Assembly: GCA_000991645.1 (NCBI GenBank)
Contig: LBRX01000002.1
Span: 1 to 44,311 of the forward strand
Source of the DNA: Candidatus Moranbacteria bacterium GW2011_GWE2_36_40
GTDB lineage: Bacteria; Patescibacteriota; Minisyncoccia; Moranbacterales; GWC2-37-73
Direction: 5' to 3'
DNA length: 44,311 bases
Part shown: in pieces, positions 1-9,750 of the stretch
How positions within the stretch are numbered: the stretch's first letter is position 1
How the letters are laid out: the number at the start of each line of letters is the position of its first letter
Notes under the pieces: model-generated
What the model saw: only the letters and a program-made list of their open reading frames with translations
The model's database searches: none
Told to the model about the DNA's origin: nothing
Translations under genes and position numbers: made by a program

Positions 1-2
1 TG

Positions 3-71
3 GTGGCAACTGCTAGAAAGTTTTTAAGGTTTATGCACGCTCATTATTTCAGAGAAATGCAAACAGTATAA
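3..71 (+). CDS. C-terminal fragment of an ORF open at the left edge (…VATARKFLRFMHAHYFREMQTV*); identity uncertain
   Basis: Frame 3 is open from the window edge to TAA at 69-71; too short to assign. Confidence 0.3.
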   Translation: MATARKFLRFMHAHYFREMQTV

Positions 72-97
72 TTTGACAAGTTACTATAATAGGACTC

Positions 98-160
98 TGT
101 CTTGAGTACAAGACATCTCTCCTTAACAAAGGAGAGAAAGATATTGAAGAAAACTATCGT
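98..160 (+). repeat. Double-hairpin repeat (TGTCTTGAGTACAAGACA + CTCTCCTTAACAAAGGAGAG + ATATTGAAGAAAA), copy A
   Basis: Near-identical ~60 nt block at 16277-16338, including the trailing TATTGAAGAAA and following ATGCC. Confidence 0.8.
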
Positions 161-496
161 ATGCCAACAAAAACAAAACAAACCAGTCACTCGCGAGCGA
201 CTGGTCAAAATAAAAAAGAAACAAAAAGCACTGATTGGAAAGGTTTGGTGCAAGGATTTGTTGGTAACATGCTTGAGCAATTGAATGAAAATGTGACAAA
301 TCGTGTTCACGCTTGGACAAAACAAATGAAACGAAGAGCAATTGGCGGGGTTGTGATGGTCCTTGGTGCTTCATATTTGCTGACGGGCATTTCATCTTAT
401 GCGGAATCAACATTAGGAAAAAATATTCCAGGACTTGGTTATATGGCAATCGGAACAGTTGCGTTGTTAATAGGCTACTTAGTTAGTAGGAAATAA
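161..496 (+). CDS. Small membrane protein, two predicted TM segments (holin/phage-holin-like topology)
   Basis: 111-aa ORF; hydrophobic segments AIGGVVMVLGASYLLTGI and GLGYMAIGTVALLIGYLVS. Confidence 0.7.
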   Translation: MPTKTKQTSHSRATGQNKKETKSTDWKGLVQGFVGNMLEQLNENVTNRVHAWTKQMKRRAIGGVVMVLGASYLLTGISSYAESTLGKNIPGLGYMAIGTVALLIGYLVSRK

Positions 497-517
497 AAAT
501 AATTAATAATAAAAAAT

Positions 518-554
518 CCTAGTTAAATAGTATGGAATACCATAATTTAACCAG
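518..554 (+). repeat. GTTAAAT…ATTTAAC palindromic repeat, copy 1
   Basis: cctagttaaatagtatggaataccataatttaaccag; inverted arms GTTAAAT/ATTTAAC and TATGG/CCATA. Confidence 0.8.
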
Positions 555-597
555 CCTCGACTAGACGTCAAGTCTAGGCGGGCGGGACAAGAACAAC

Positions 598-900
598 ATG
601 AACAAAAAACAAATTCACCCTGTTAAATCCGCCAAAAGCGGTGCGAAGCAATTAAACAGGGTAAAAAAAGTTGTGAAAAAAAATGTGGAAAAGGCACAAG
701 CATCAGGAGCTGAACTTCAAAAAATGGCTCTTAAGGAATATGACAAAATCAAAAAACAAATGGATGCAACTTCAAAAAAAGTTGAAGTTTATGTGAAAAA
801 GAATCCAGCTAAAGCCGCAGCAATCTCTGCCGGTATCGGTATGGCTCTCGGCGCAGTCGCCGGAATCCTGGCTGCTGGAGGAGAAAAGAAGAAGAAATAA
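598..900 (+). CDS. YqjD/ElaB/DUF883-like membrane-anchored protein
   Basis: 100 aa; basic helical N-part, YVKKNPAKAAAISAGIGMALGAVAGILAAGG C-terminal TM typical of YqjD/ElaB-type proteins. Confidence 0.7.
   Translation: MNKKQIHPVKSAKSGAKQLNRVKKVVKKNVEKAQASGAELQKMALKEYDKIKKQMDATSKKVEVYVKKNPAKAAAISAGIGMALGAVAGILAAGGEKKKK
618..666 (+). repeat. CCCTGTTAAAT…ATTAAACAGGGTAAA repeat located inside a CDS
   Basis: ccctgttaaatccgcc…ggtgcgaagcaattaaacagggtaaaa; encodes PVKSAKSGAKQLNRVKK. Confidence 0.75.
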
Positions 901-1026
901 CCTGTCGCTCACGAGACACGTCACTCACGAATGACATGTCGAGCGACGGGTTAAACCAGTTAGTCAAGACTGACAGGTTAAGGTTCATATAACATAAAAC
1001 ATAGAACACGAAGCAAAATACAAAAT

Positions 1027-1066
1027 TAAAAAAGCCTGCTCTGTTTCGATGGTGCAGGCTTTTGCT
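1027..1066 (+). terminator. Rho-independent terminator
   Basis: aaaaaaGCCTGC tctgtttcgatggt GCAGGCtttttgc hairpin with T-tract. Confidence 0.75.
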
Positions 1067-1088
1067 GTGGAATAAAAAATGTTATTAT

Positions 1089-1829
1089 ATGGATATGGAT
1101 AAAGAAGAATTTATTAAAAATAGTAGAGATTGGATTAAAACAAATAAAAAAGAAATTATCAAAAAATTTGCTAATGATATTTTGCCAATCCCAAATGTTA
1201 AGCCTTTTGTGATATTTATGGCTGGATCTCCAGGGGCAGGCAAGACAGAAACTTCAAAAAACTTCATCACTGAATTTGAACAATTATATTATAGTAAATC
1301 AGGAAAGAAACATCCTTCAATTCATGTAGTAAGAATAGACCCTGATGAAATAAGAGAAATGATTCCTGGTTATGATGGAGCGAATGCAGAATTGTTTCAA
1401 GGTCCGGCTTCGCTCGGAGTTGAGAAGGTATATGATTATGTTATGAAAAAAGATCTTAGCGTTATTGTTGATGGTACTTTAGCCAGTTATAGTGTTGCAT
1501 ATAAAAATATAGAAATTGCACTGCGAAAAAAAAGAAACGTTGCTATATTTTATGTTTATCAAGACCCCTTAATCGCTTGGAAATTTACCAAGGCAAGGGA
1601 AGATGAGGATGGGAGACATATTTCTAAAGCAAGATTCGTGGAAGCATTTTTTAAAGCAAAAATAAATACTAATAAATTGAAAAAAGAATTTGGTAATAGA
1701 ATTCAAGTTTTCCTAATTATAAAAAACTATAGTAATGCAACTGAAAAGACTGAATTTAACATAGAGAATATTGACAATTATTTGAAAGTTAACTATACTA
1801 AGCAATCATTAATGAAAAAAATATGTTGA
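1089..1829 (+). CDS. Zeta-toxin-family P-loop kinase
   Basis: FVIFMAGSPGAGKTETSKNF Walker A, RIDPDEIREMIPGY, …VDGTLASY.. pattern typical of zeta-toxin-like kinases. ATG at 1089 preferred over ORF-track start 1062. Confidence 0.75.
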   Translation: MDMDKEEFIKNSRDWIKTNKKEIIKKFANDILPIPNVKPFVIFMAGSPGAGKTETSKNFITEFEQLYYSKSGKKHPSIHVVRIDPDEIREMIPGYDGANAELFQGPASLGVEKVYDYVMKKDLSVIVDGTLASYSVAYKNIEIALRKKRNVAIFYVYQDPLIAWKFTKAREDEDGRHISKARFVEAFFKAKINTNKLKKEFGNRIQVFLIIKNYSNATEKTEFNIENIDNYLKVNYTKQSLMKKIC

Positions 1830-2002
1830 ATATATTTAAGAAAAAAATTGATAAAAAACTTGATTTTTTTGAATTGCCTTCTGGTGAACAAAAGAAGCTT
1901 ATTAAGCGTGCTGTTAATGGTGCTAATAAGGATCAGATGGAGCTTGTTAAACGGTATGAAAAAAAATATAAAAACCTCGAGTTGCATGAATGTGTGAGAT
2001 AA
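1823..2002 (+). CDS. Small basic protein overlapping the end of the zeta-like gene (MLNIFKKKIDKKLDFFELPSGEQKKLIKRAVNGANKDQMELVKRYEKKYKNLELHECVR)
   Basis: 59-aa ORF, ATG overlaps the kinase TGA stop by 7 nt; below the ORF-track cutoff; amphipathic charged composition. Confidence 0.6.
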   Translation: MLNIFKKKIDKKLDFFELPSGEQKKLIKRAVNGANKDQMELVKRYEKKYKNLELHECVR

Positions 2003-2085
2003 TATTTTGAAATTTAGTACTATTGACACTTTTTTAAATCTGTGTTAACTTACTTGTACATTCACGACTTAGGATTGAGACTCCA

Positions 2086-2129
2086 CCCTAGTTAAATAGT
2101 CAGCTGGTGCTGAATTTAACGGGGTAAAC
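2086..2129 (+). repeat. GTTAAAT…ATTTAAC palindromic repeat, copy 3
   Basis: ccctagttaaatagtcagctggtgctgaatttaacggggtaaact. Confidence 0.85.
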
Positions 2130-2167
2130 TTTTTGCATTGTTTTTGGGTGAAAACAGCGCACAAACT

Positions 2168-2208
2168 CCGGTTAAATAGATGGCTACGCCGTATTTAACA
2201 GGGTAAAC
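2168..2208 (+). repeat. GTTAAAT…ATTTAAC palindromic repeat, copy 4
   Basis: ccggttaaatagatggctacgccgtatttaacagggtaaac, 40 nt after the previous copy. Confidence 0.85.
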
Positions 2209-2376
2209 TTTTTGTCAAATCAGAGCTTTAAAAAGTCTCTGTTTGAAGAATTATTCTCGCAAGTAATGAGAATCAAGGACGCACAAATTTAATAGCCTTA
2301 ATTTAAACTCGCTGCTGAGCTCTTCGCTTTCGGACATTGATCCAAAGCAAGGAGAGAACTGGTGAGGGTTGTTTTT

Positions 2377-5300
2377 ATGGTCAAAGAAAAGAAAGCCCTA
2401 AAAGTGAAGGAATCGTACGGTGCGTCTTCCTCGCTGTCTCGAAGAAAGTTTTTCAAAAAACAATTAATGGTGTCATTGCCAAACCTTATTGAAGGTCAAA
2501 TTGATGCCTACCAGTGGTTTTTGGATAGAGGTCTTCGAGAATTGTTTGATGAAATAAATCCTATTGGCGATTTTACTGGCAAGGATTTGGAGCTTTCTCT
2601 CACGGACTATTATCTTGATGAGCCAAAAACAGACGAGCTTACTGCGAAAAATAAAAATATTTCATATGAAGCTCCTCTTCGAGCAAAGGCGCGTTTGACC
2701 ATTAAAAAAACTGGTGAAATAAAGGAGCAAGAGATTTATCTTGGAGACTTTCCTGTGATGACTCCTCGCGGAACATTCATTATTAATGGTGTTGAACGTG
2801 TTGTTGTTTCTCAACTTATCCGTTCTTCTGGAGTTTTCTTTACAATGGAATATTCCAAGGGAAAGAAATTGTTTGGAGCAAAACTTATTCCAAATCGTGG
2901 AGCATGGATAGAAATTGATACAGGTTTGGATGGCGTGCTTAATGTTCGCATTGATCGCAAACGAAAAATACCAGTAACTGCATTGCTGAGGGCTTTTGGT
3001 ATGGAAAAAAATGAGGAAATTTTGAAAGCTTTCGAAGGTGCTGACAATGGAGAAACAAAATTCATTGAAGAATCTTTGGCCAAGGATATTACCAAAACTC
3101 AAGCTGAGGGATATAAGGAAATTTACAAAAGAATTAGACCAGGCGATTTGGCTACACCAGAAAATGCAAAACAATTGGTCAATGGAATGTTTTTCAATTT
3201 TGAAAAATATGATTTTGGATCAGTGGGGCGCTATCGCTTGAATCAAAGACTTTTGATTGATAGACCAGACAATGAAGAAAACAGAATTTTATTGGTGGAA
3301 GATTTGTTGCTTATTATTAAGGAAATTATTCGTCTTAATAATAATCCTCAGGCAATTGCTGATGATATTGATCATCTTGGAAATAGAAGAGTTAGAGGTG
3401 TCGGAGAATTGGTTCAAAACAAACTTCGCATTGGTATGGCTCGCATGGCTCGCAATATTAAAGACAGAATGAGTACTTGTGACATTGAAACAGTTGTTCC
3501 AGGACAACTTATCAACTCTCGTCCAGTTGCTGCTGCAATTAAAGAATTTTTCTCAAGTTCACAACTTTCACAATTCATGGATCAGGTGAATCCCTTGGCT
3601 GAACTTGAACACAAAAGAAGACTTTCAGCGATGGGACCGGGAGGACTTACCAGGGAACGCGCAGGCTTTGAAGTTCGAGATGTGCATCATTCTCATTATG
3701 GAAGAATTTGTCCGATTGAAACTCCTGAAGGTCCAAATATTGGATTGGTTGGACATATGGCATCATATGCCAGAATCAATGATTTTGGATTTTTGGAAAC
3801 ACCTTATATTAAGTTATATAAAGAGATTCCAAATACTGTTGCTGATTTGACAAATAGGGTTTTGAATGAGGATGTGGCTGGTGGAAAGGGTGGAGAATTA
3901 ATCAGTGAAGAATTGGCCAAAAAAATTGCCAAAACTCCTGCCAAGACTATTAAAATCAAACCATATATTTCTGATGAAATTGAATATATAAATGCAACAG
4001 TTGAAGATCGCTGCGTGATTACACATGCTCGTGTTAATGCAGATGAAAATAGGAATATTGTTGATAGAATTGTGGAAGCTCGCGTAAAAGGACATCCTGA
4101 AATGATTGAAACGGATAAGTTGGATTATATGGATGTGAGTGCAAAGCAATGCATCTCAGTTGCAACCTCTCTTATCCCATTTTTGGAACATGATGATGCA
4201 AACCGTGCATTGATGGGTTCAAACATGCAACGTCAAGCTGTTCCTTGTATTGTGCCACAAGCTCCATTTGTTGGAACTGGTATTGAAGACAAGGCTGCTG
4301 CTGATTCGGGACAAGTTGTTCTGGCTTTAAATGATGGAGAAGTTGTGGAAGTTGATGGAGCACACATTACGATCAAAGAAAATGCTCCTATTGGTGCTAA
4401 AAAAGATAATTTCAAGCGTGAATATTGTTTGCAAAGTTTTGCAAAATCAAATGCTTTCACGTCGATGAGTCAATTACCACGAGTTGAAAAAGGTAAAATG
4501 GTAAAAAAGGGTGACTTGTTGGCTGATGGAGCTGCGACAGAAAATGGAGAATTGGCACTTGGACAAAATCCATTGGTGGCTTTTATTCCATGGGACGGAT
4601 ATAACTTTGAAGATGCTATCATTCTTTCAGAAAGACTTTTGAAAGAAGATTGGTATAGTTCAATTCATATTGAGGATTTTTCAATCGACGTGCGCGACAC
4701 AAAGCTTGGGCCGGAGGTTGTGACTCGTGATATTCCAAACATCGGAGAAGAAAGATTGAAGAATCTTGATGAAACAGGAATCATCCGTATCGGAGCAGAA
4801 GTTTCTTCTGGCGATATTCTTTGTGGAAAAATCACTCCAAAAGGAGAAGGAGATCTTACTCCAGAAGAAAGATTGCTTCGCGCTATTTTTGGTGAAAAAT
4901 CTAAGGATGTTAAAGATTCATCTTTGTATCTTCCACATGGAGAGCACGGAAAAGTTGTTGATATTAAAATTCTTTCAAGAGAACAAGGTGACAAACTTTC
5001 AACTGGTGTTATAAAGCAAATTCAAGTTTCAGTTGCTCAACTTCGAAAAGTTTCCGTTGGAGACAAGTTGGCTGGACGACATGGAAACAAAGGTGTGATC
5101 TCACGTATTGCTCCTGTTGAAGACATGCCATATCTTCCAGATGGAACTCCAATTGATGTTATCCTAAATCCATTGGGAGTTATCTCTCGTATGAATATCG
5201 GACAGATTTTGGAAACACATCTTGGATGGGCAGCTCTTAAGCTTGGTTACAAAGCAGCAACTCCTGCATTGGATGGAATCACTGAGGAAGATATTAAGGG

Positions 5301-5811
5301 TGAACTTAAGAAAGCTGGACTTCCTGAAAGTGGAAAGATTAGATTGATTGATGGAAAGACTGGTGAGTCTTTCGATAATGAAACAACTGTTGGTGTTATG
5401 TATATCATGAAATTGAACCATTTGGTGGAAGACAAATTACACATGCGTTCAATCGGACCATATTCATTGATTACCCAACAACCACTTGGAGGAAAAGCTC
5501 AATTTGGAGGACAGCGTTTTGGAGAAATGGAAGTATGGGCACTCGAAGGATACGGCGCAGCATATACATTGCAAGAAATGCTCACAATCAAATCTGATGA
5601 TGTGCTTGGAAGATCAAAAGCATATGAATCAATTATTAAAGGTGAGAAGATAAAGAGTCCAAATATTCCTGCATCATTCCATGTGCTTGTTAATGAGCTC
5701 AAAGGATTGTGTTTGGATGTTGAATTGGTTGATTCCAAAATGAAGGAAGATGAGCATGATGATGAAATTGGTGGATATGACAAGCCAGAAGAAGACGTTG
5801 ATCAAATTTAA
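2377..5811 (+). CDS. rpoB: DNA-directed RNA polymerase subunit beta
   Basis: Hallmarks: GVFFT, RRVRGVGELVQNKLRIGM, HYGRICPIETPEGPNIGL, GRHGNKGVISRI, GGKAQFGGQRFGEMEVWALEGYGA. ATG 2377 preceded by an SD-like ggtgagg. Confidence 0.98.
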   Translation: MVKEKKALKVKESYGASSSLSRRKFFKKQLMVSLPNLIEGQIDAYQWFLDRGLRELFDEINPIGDFTGKDLELSLTDYYLDEPKTDELTAKNKNISYEAPLRAKARLTIKKTGEIKEQEIYLGDFPVMTPRGTFIINGVERVVVSQLIRSSGVFFTMEYSKGKKLFGAKLIPNRGAWIEIDTGLDGVLNVRIDRKRKIPVTALLRAFGMEKNEEILKAFEGADNGETKFIEESLAKDITKTQAEGYKEIYKRIRPGDLATPENAKQLVNGMFFNFEKYDFGSVGRYRLNQRLLIDRPDNEENRILLVEDLLLIIKEIIRLNNNPQAIADDIDHLGNRRVRGVGELVQNKLRIGMARMARNIKDRMSTCDIETVVPGQLINSRPVAAAIKEFFSSSQLSQFMDQVNPLAELEHKRRLSAMGPGGLTRERAGFEVRDVHHSHYGRICPIETPEGPNIGLVGHMASYARINDFGFLETPYIKLYKEIPNTVADLTNRVLNEDVAGGKGGELISEELAKKIAKTPAKTIKIKPYISDEIEYINATVEDRCVITHARVNADENRNIVDRIVEARVKGHPEMIETDKLDYMDVSAKQCISVATSLIPFLEHDDANRALMGSNMQRQAVPCIVPQAPFVGTGIEDKAAADSGQVVLALNDGEVVEVDGAHITIKENAPIGAKKDNFKREYCLQSFAKSNAFTSMSQLPRVEKGKMVKKGDLLADGAATENGELALGQNPLVAFIPWDGYNFEDAIILSERLLKEDWYSSIHIEDFSIDVRDTKLGPEVVTRDIPNIGEERLKNLDETGIIRIGAEVSSGDILCGKITPKGEGDLTPEERLLRAIFGEKSKDVKDSSLYLPHGEHGKVVDIKILSREQGDKLSTGVIKQIQVSVAQLRKVSVGDKLAGRHGNKGVISRIAPVEDMPYLPDGTPIDVILNPLGVISRMNIGQILETHLGWAALKLGYKAATPALDGITEEDIKGELKKAGLPESGKIRLIDGKTGESFDNETTVGVMYIMKLNHLVEDKLHMRSIGPYSLITQQPLGGKAQFGGQRFGEMEVWALEGYGAAYTLQEMLTIKSDDVLGRSKAYESIIKGEKIKSPNIPASFHVLVNELKGLCLDVELVDSKMKEDEHDDEIGGYDKPEEDVDQI

Positions 5812-5841
5812 TCTATAAACTTTGTAATAAATATCTAAAAA

Positions 5842-5903
5842 CCCCTTAACCTCATCCGTCCCGATTGCTATCGGGGCACCTTCTCCTTAAAAGGAGAAGG
5901 GGG
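5842..5903 (+). repeat. Palindromic repeat between rpoB and rpoC (CCCGAT…ATCGGGG; CTTCTCCTTAAAAGGAGAAGG)
   Basis: Two adjacent hairpins, same family as the 98, 10818, 16277, 22940 and 25493 elements. Confidence 0.75.
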
Positions 5904-5923
5904 GTAGGGAAGAAATCATTTTT

Positions 5924-8900
5924 ATGGAAAATATTACTAAAGTGAGCGATTTCAATAGCGTCAGACTTCGATTGGCAAGTCCTGACGCAATCATGAACTG
6001 GTCTCACGGAGAAATAACAAAGCCTGAAACAATTAATTATAGAACTCAGCGATACGAAAAAGATGGTCTGTTTTGTGAAAAAATATTTGGACCATCAAAA
6101 GATTGGGAGTGTTATTGCGGAAAGTATAAAAGAATCAGATATAAAGGGATAGTTTGTGATAAATGTGGAGTTGAGGTAACTCGCTCAATTGTGCGTCGCG
6201 AAAGAATGGGTCACATCAAATTGGCTGTGCCTGTTTCGCATATTTGGTTTTTGCGAGGTGTGCCTTCAAAAATTGGCTCAGCTCTTGGACTTGGAGTGCA
6301 GGATTTGGAAAAAGTTATTTATTTTTCTGCCTATATTATTAAGGATGTTAATGAAGCTGAGCGTACACGCGTAATTGATCAATTGGAGCAGGAATATAAA
6401 TCAAAGCAAAAAGAAATTAAGGGCGGAAAAACAGAAAATGAACGTGGGGCAGAGGCAATGCTGGATGAACTTCGTGATCAATATAAAGGTGTTAAAGATG
6501 ACCTTAAAAACTTGAAGCCAATGCAGATTCTTTCTGAGTTGGAATATTTCAATTTGTCATCACGTTTTGGTCAGGTTTTTTCTGCTGGAATTGGAGCTGA
6601 AGCGGTTCGCGCAGTGCTTGAATCAATGGACATCGAAAAGATGATCAAGCATGTTAAAAAAGAATTGGAAAATGAAGATACTGCTGACAAAAAGAAGCTT
6701 TTCAAGCGAATGAAATTGTTCCAAGGTTTCAAAAAAGCTAGTCTTAAACTTGAATGGATGCTTCCAACAGCTATTCCAGTTATTCCACCAGATTTGCGAC
6801 CGATGGTTGCTCTTGATGGAGGACGCTTTGCAACTTCAGATTTGAATGATCTTTATCGTCGTATTATTAACAGGAATAATCGTTTGAAAAAATTGATTGA
6901 TCTTGGTGCTCCTGAAGTTATTACTCGAAATGAAAAAAGAATGTTACAGGAAGCTGTGGATGCCCTTTTTGACAATTCTGCTCGCAAAGGACAATCATCA
7001 GTAGCTGCTTCAACAGGGCAACGAAGACCACTTCGTTCATTGGCTGATGCTCTCAAAGGAAAACAAGGACGTTTCCGTCAAAACTTGCTTGGAAAACGCG
7101 TGGATTATTCTGGACGATCTGTGATTGTGGTTGGACCGCAGCTTAAACTTCATCAAGCTGGTTTGCCGAAGAAGATGGCTTTGGAACTTTTCAAACCGTT
7201 TATTATCAATAAGCTTATTGAAAAAGAATTTGCACATAATGTTAGAACTGCTGGACGAATGGTGGATGCTGAAGCTGAAGAAGCATATGAAATTTTGGAT
7301 GAAATTATTGAGCATCACTACGTGCTTCTCAATCGTGCGCCAACTTTGCATCGCTTGTCTATCCAGGCTTTTCAACCAGTATTGATTGAAGGAAAAGCTA
7401 TTCAGGTTCATCCTATGGTTTGTGCTGCTTTCAATGCTGATTTCGATGGAGATCAGATGGCGGTGCATGTTCCTTTGACTGATCAAGCACGCGAGGAAAG
7501 TGCGAATATCATGCTTTCTTCAAAAAATCTTTTGAAACCTGCTTCTGGAGAACCGATAGCAGTGCCTTCAAAAGATATTGTGCTTGGAATATATTTCATT
7601 ACTCACATCAAGGCAGGAGTAAAAGGAGAGGGAAAGATTTTTGCTACTGATGAAGAGGCTATACTTGCTTACCAAATGGGATTTATTGCAGTTAATGCAA
7701 AAATAAAAGTTGATATTAATGGAGAGATTTTGGAAACTTCTGCTGGAAGAATTATGCTTAATGATATTCTTCCTGAGGAACTACGTTTTGTTAATGAAGA
7801 GTTGACTCAAAAAGAAATCAAGCAATTGGTTGCAAAAATGTTGCGCATGAAGGGACAAGAAGAAACTGCTGCTTTCATTGATCGCATCAAGGCACTTGGA
7901 TTCAAAATGGCTGGACGCTCTGGTATCAGTTGGGGTATGGATGATTTGAAACAATCTCCAGTAAAGAAGGATGCTATGGTAAAAGCTGAAGAAGAAGTTG
8001 CAACAATTAATGGTCAGTATGCTGTAGGACTTCTTACTGAAGAAGAAAGAAAAAATCGTGTTATTGAGATCTGGAATCGAACCAAGAATTTGATTGCTGA
8101 TGACGTTAAGGCCTCTCTTGATAAAGAAGGATCAGTGTATACCATGGTTCATTCAAAAGCTCGTGGATCTGAATCAGTTGTGGTGCAAATGATGGGTATG
8201 AAGGGACTTGTGGCTGGACCAACTGGAGAAACGATTGAATTGCCAGTAAAAAGCTCTTTCAAGGAAGGTTTCAATGTGTTGGAATATTTCATTTCAACTC
8301 ATGGAGCTCGAAAAGGTATGGCTGATACAGCTCTTCGAACTGCGACTGCTGGATATCTAACACGTCGCCTCGTGGATGTTTCTCAGGATATTATTGTTCG
8401 TGATGAAGACTGTGGTGATGTTGAAGGGGCATATATGTATAAAGAAGATTCAGACCGTGTCGGACAAAGTTTTGCAGTTCGCGTGGAGGGAAGATATCTT
8501 GTTGAAGATGTTATTGACCCCGCAACCAAAAAGGTTATCGTGAAAGCTGGCACCATGGCAACCAAGGAAGATGGCTTGGCTGTTGAAACTGCCAATGTTG
8601 AAAAAGTTAAAATTCGAAGCGTGGTAACATGCAAAAGCAAACGAGGAATTTGTCGACATTGTTACGGGATTGACCTTGGACGAAGCGAGTTGGTAAAAAT
8701 TGGACAAGCTGTTGGTGTTGTGGCTGCTCAAGCTATTGGAGAACCTGGAACACAGTTGACTATGCGTACTTTTCATACTGGAGGTGTTGCTGGTGGATCT
8801 GATATTACACAAGGACTTCCACGTGTTGAAGAAATTTTTGAATGCAGACCTCCAAAGGGAGAAGCGGTTATTTCTGAAGTTGATGGAAAAATTGTTGAAA

Positions 8901-9502
8901 TAGTAAGTGAGAACAAAAAAACTGTTACTATCAAAATTGAAACTGTTGACGGAGAAATTACAGAATGCCAAGTTCCAAGCGAATCAACATTAGTTGTTTC
9001 AAAAGGACAACTGATTGGTAAAGGAACACAATTTAATGAGGGTCATATTGATCTTAAAAAGTTGTTTGAGACCATGGGGCAAGAGGCAATCCAGCGCTAT
9101 GTTATTGGAGAAGTTAAGGAGATTTATGCTGCACAAGGAGAACCTCTTCAAGACAAACATGTTGAAGTTATCATTCGTCAAATGCTTTCTCGTGTGAAAG
9201 TTTTGACTGCTGGTGACACTGATCTTTTGCCTGGAGACATTGTTGAAAAAGATCAATTTGAAGAATCTAATAATGAAGCAATTGCTGCTAAAGAAGAAAT
9301 TGCAACTGGTGAGCAACTCATTATGGGAATCACCAAGGTTGCTCTTTCAACCGAATCATTCCTTTCAGCTGCATCCTTCCAAGAAACTGCTCGCGTCCTC
9401 ATTAACGCTGCAGTAACCGGAAAAGATGATCGTCTACGAGGACTTAAGGAAAATGTAATTATCGGACGCTTGATTCCTGCGGGAACTGGATACCGAAAGT
9501 AA
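5924..9502 (+). CDS. rpoC: DNA-directed RNA polymerase subunit beta'
   Basis: CYCGKYKRIRYKGIVCDKCGVEV zinc site, NADFDGDQMAVHVPL catalytic motif, GEPGTQLTMRTFHTGG. Confidence 0.98.
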   Translation: MENITKVSDFNSVRLRLASPDAIMNWSHGEITKPETINYRTQRYEKDGLFCEKIFGPSKDWECYCGKYKRIRYKGIVCDKCGVEVTRSIVRRERMGHIKLAVPVSHIWFLRGVPSKIGSALGLGVQDLEKVIYFSAYIIKDVNEAERTRVIDQLEQEYKSKQKEIKGGKTENERGAEAMLDELRDQYKGVKDDLKNLKPMQILSELEYFNLSSRFGQVFSAGIGAEAVRAVLESMDIEKMIKHVKKELENEDTADKKKLFKRMKLFQGFKKASLKLEWMLPTAIPVIPPDLRPMVALDGGRFATSDLNDLYRRIINRNNRLKKLIDLGAPEVITRNEKRMLQEAVDALFDNSARKGQSSVAASTGQRRPLRSLADALKGKQGRFRQNLLGKRVDYSGRSVIVVGPQLKLHQAGLPKKMALELFKPFIINKLIEKEFAHNVRTAGRMVDAEAEEAYEILDEIIEHHYVLLNRAPTLHRLSIQAFQPVLIEGKAIQVHPMVCAAFNADFDGDQMAVHVPLTDQAREESANIMLSSKNLLKPASGEPIAVPSKDIVLGIYFITHIKAGVKGEGKIFATDEEAILAYQMGFIAVNAKIKVDINGEILETSAGRIMLNDILPEELRFVNEELTQKEIKQLVAKMLRMKGQEETAAFIDRIKALGFKMAGRSGISWGMDDLKQSPVKKDAMVKAEEEVATINGQYAVGLLTEEERKNRVIEIWNRTKNLIADDVKASLDKEGSVYTMVHSKARGSESVVVQMMGMKGLVAGPTGETIELPVKSSFKEGFNVLEYFISTHGARKGMADTALRTATAGYLTRRLVDVSQDIIVRDEDCGDVEGAYMYKEDSDRVGQSFAVRVEGRYLVEDVIDPATKKVIVKAGTMATKEDGLAVETANVEKVKIRSVVTCKSKRGICRHCYGIDLGRSELVKIGQAVGVVAAQAIGEPGTQLTMRTFHTGGVAGGSDITQGLPRVEEIFECRPPKGEAVISEVDGKIVEIVSENKKTVTIKIETVDGEITECQVPSESTLVVSKGQLIGKGTQFNEGHIDLKKLFETMGQEAIQRYVIGEVKEIYAAQGEPLQDKHVEVIIRQMLSRVKVLTAGDTDLLPGDIVEKDQFEESNNEAIAAKEEIATGEQLIMGITKVALSTESFLSAASFQETARVLINAAVTGKDDRLRGLKENVIIGRLIPAGTGYRK

Positions 9503-9560
9503 TAGACAGCTTATTAGGCATTAGCTTTTTAGCTTCTTAGGGAATACGAAATACTTATAA

Positions 9561-9592
9561 CCTGTCATTCCTGCGTAGGCGGGAATCCAGGA
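9561..9592 (+). repeat. GTCATTCCTGCGTAGGCGGGAATCCAGG palindromic repeat
   Basis: ATTCCtGCgtagGCgGGAAT hairpin; resembles the REP-like element found in many genomes. Confidence 0.6.
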
Positions 9593-9635
9593 CCTTAGCA
9601 CAACTTTGCTCAGTATAGAGCAGTATGGAAACATC

Positions 9636-9666
9636 AAACGTCTCACGAAAGTGGGGCGTTTTTTGT
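9636..9666 (+). terminator. Rho-independent terminator
   Basis: AACGTCTCAC gaaa GTGGGGCGTT TTTTG. Confidence 0.75.
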
Positions 9667-9750
9667 GTTGACAGAAGATTATTTTTTATGCAATAATATG
9701 GAGTCGGTGCTTCATTGAAAGCATCAATATTCCAAGGGAGGGAACAAAAA

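Noticed and set aside
2662-3174. 170-aa minus-strand ORF antisense to rpoB (and similar antisense ORFs in rpoB/rpoC, e.g. 7037..7486, 8450..8971)
   Set aside because: They overlap unmistakable rpoB/rpoC coding sequence, and their F/S/N/I-rich composition is what antisense reading of an AT-rich gene produces.
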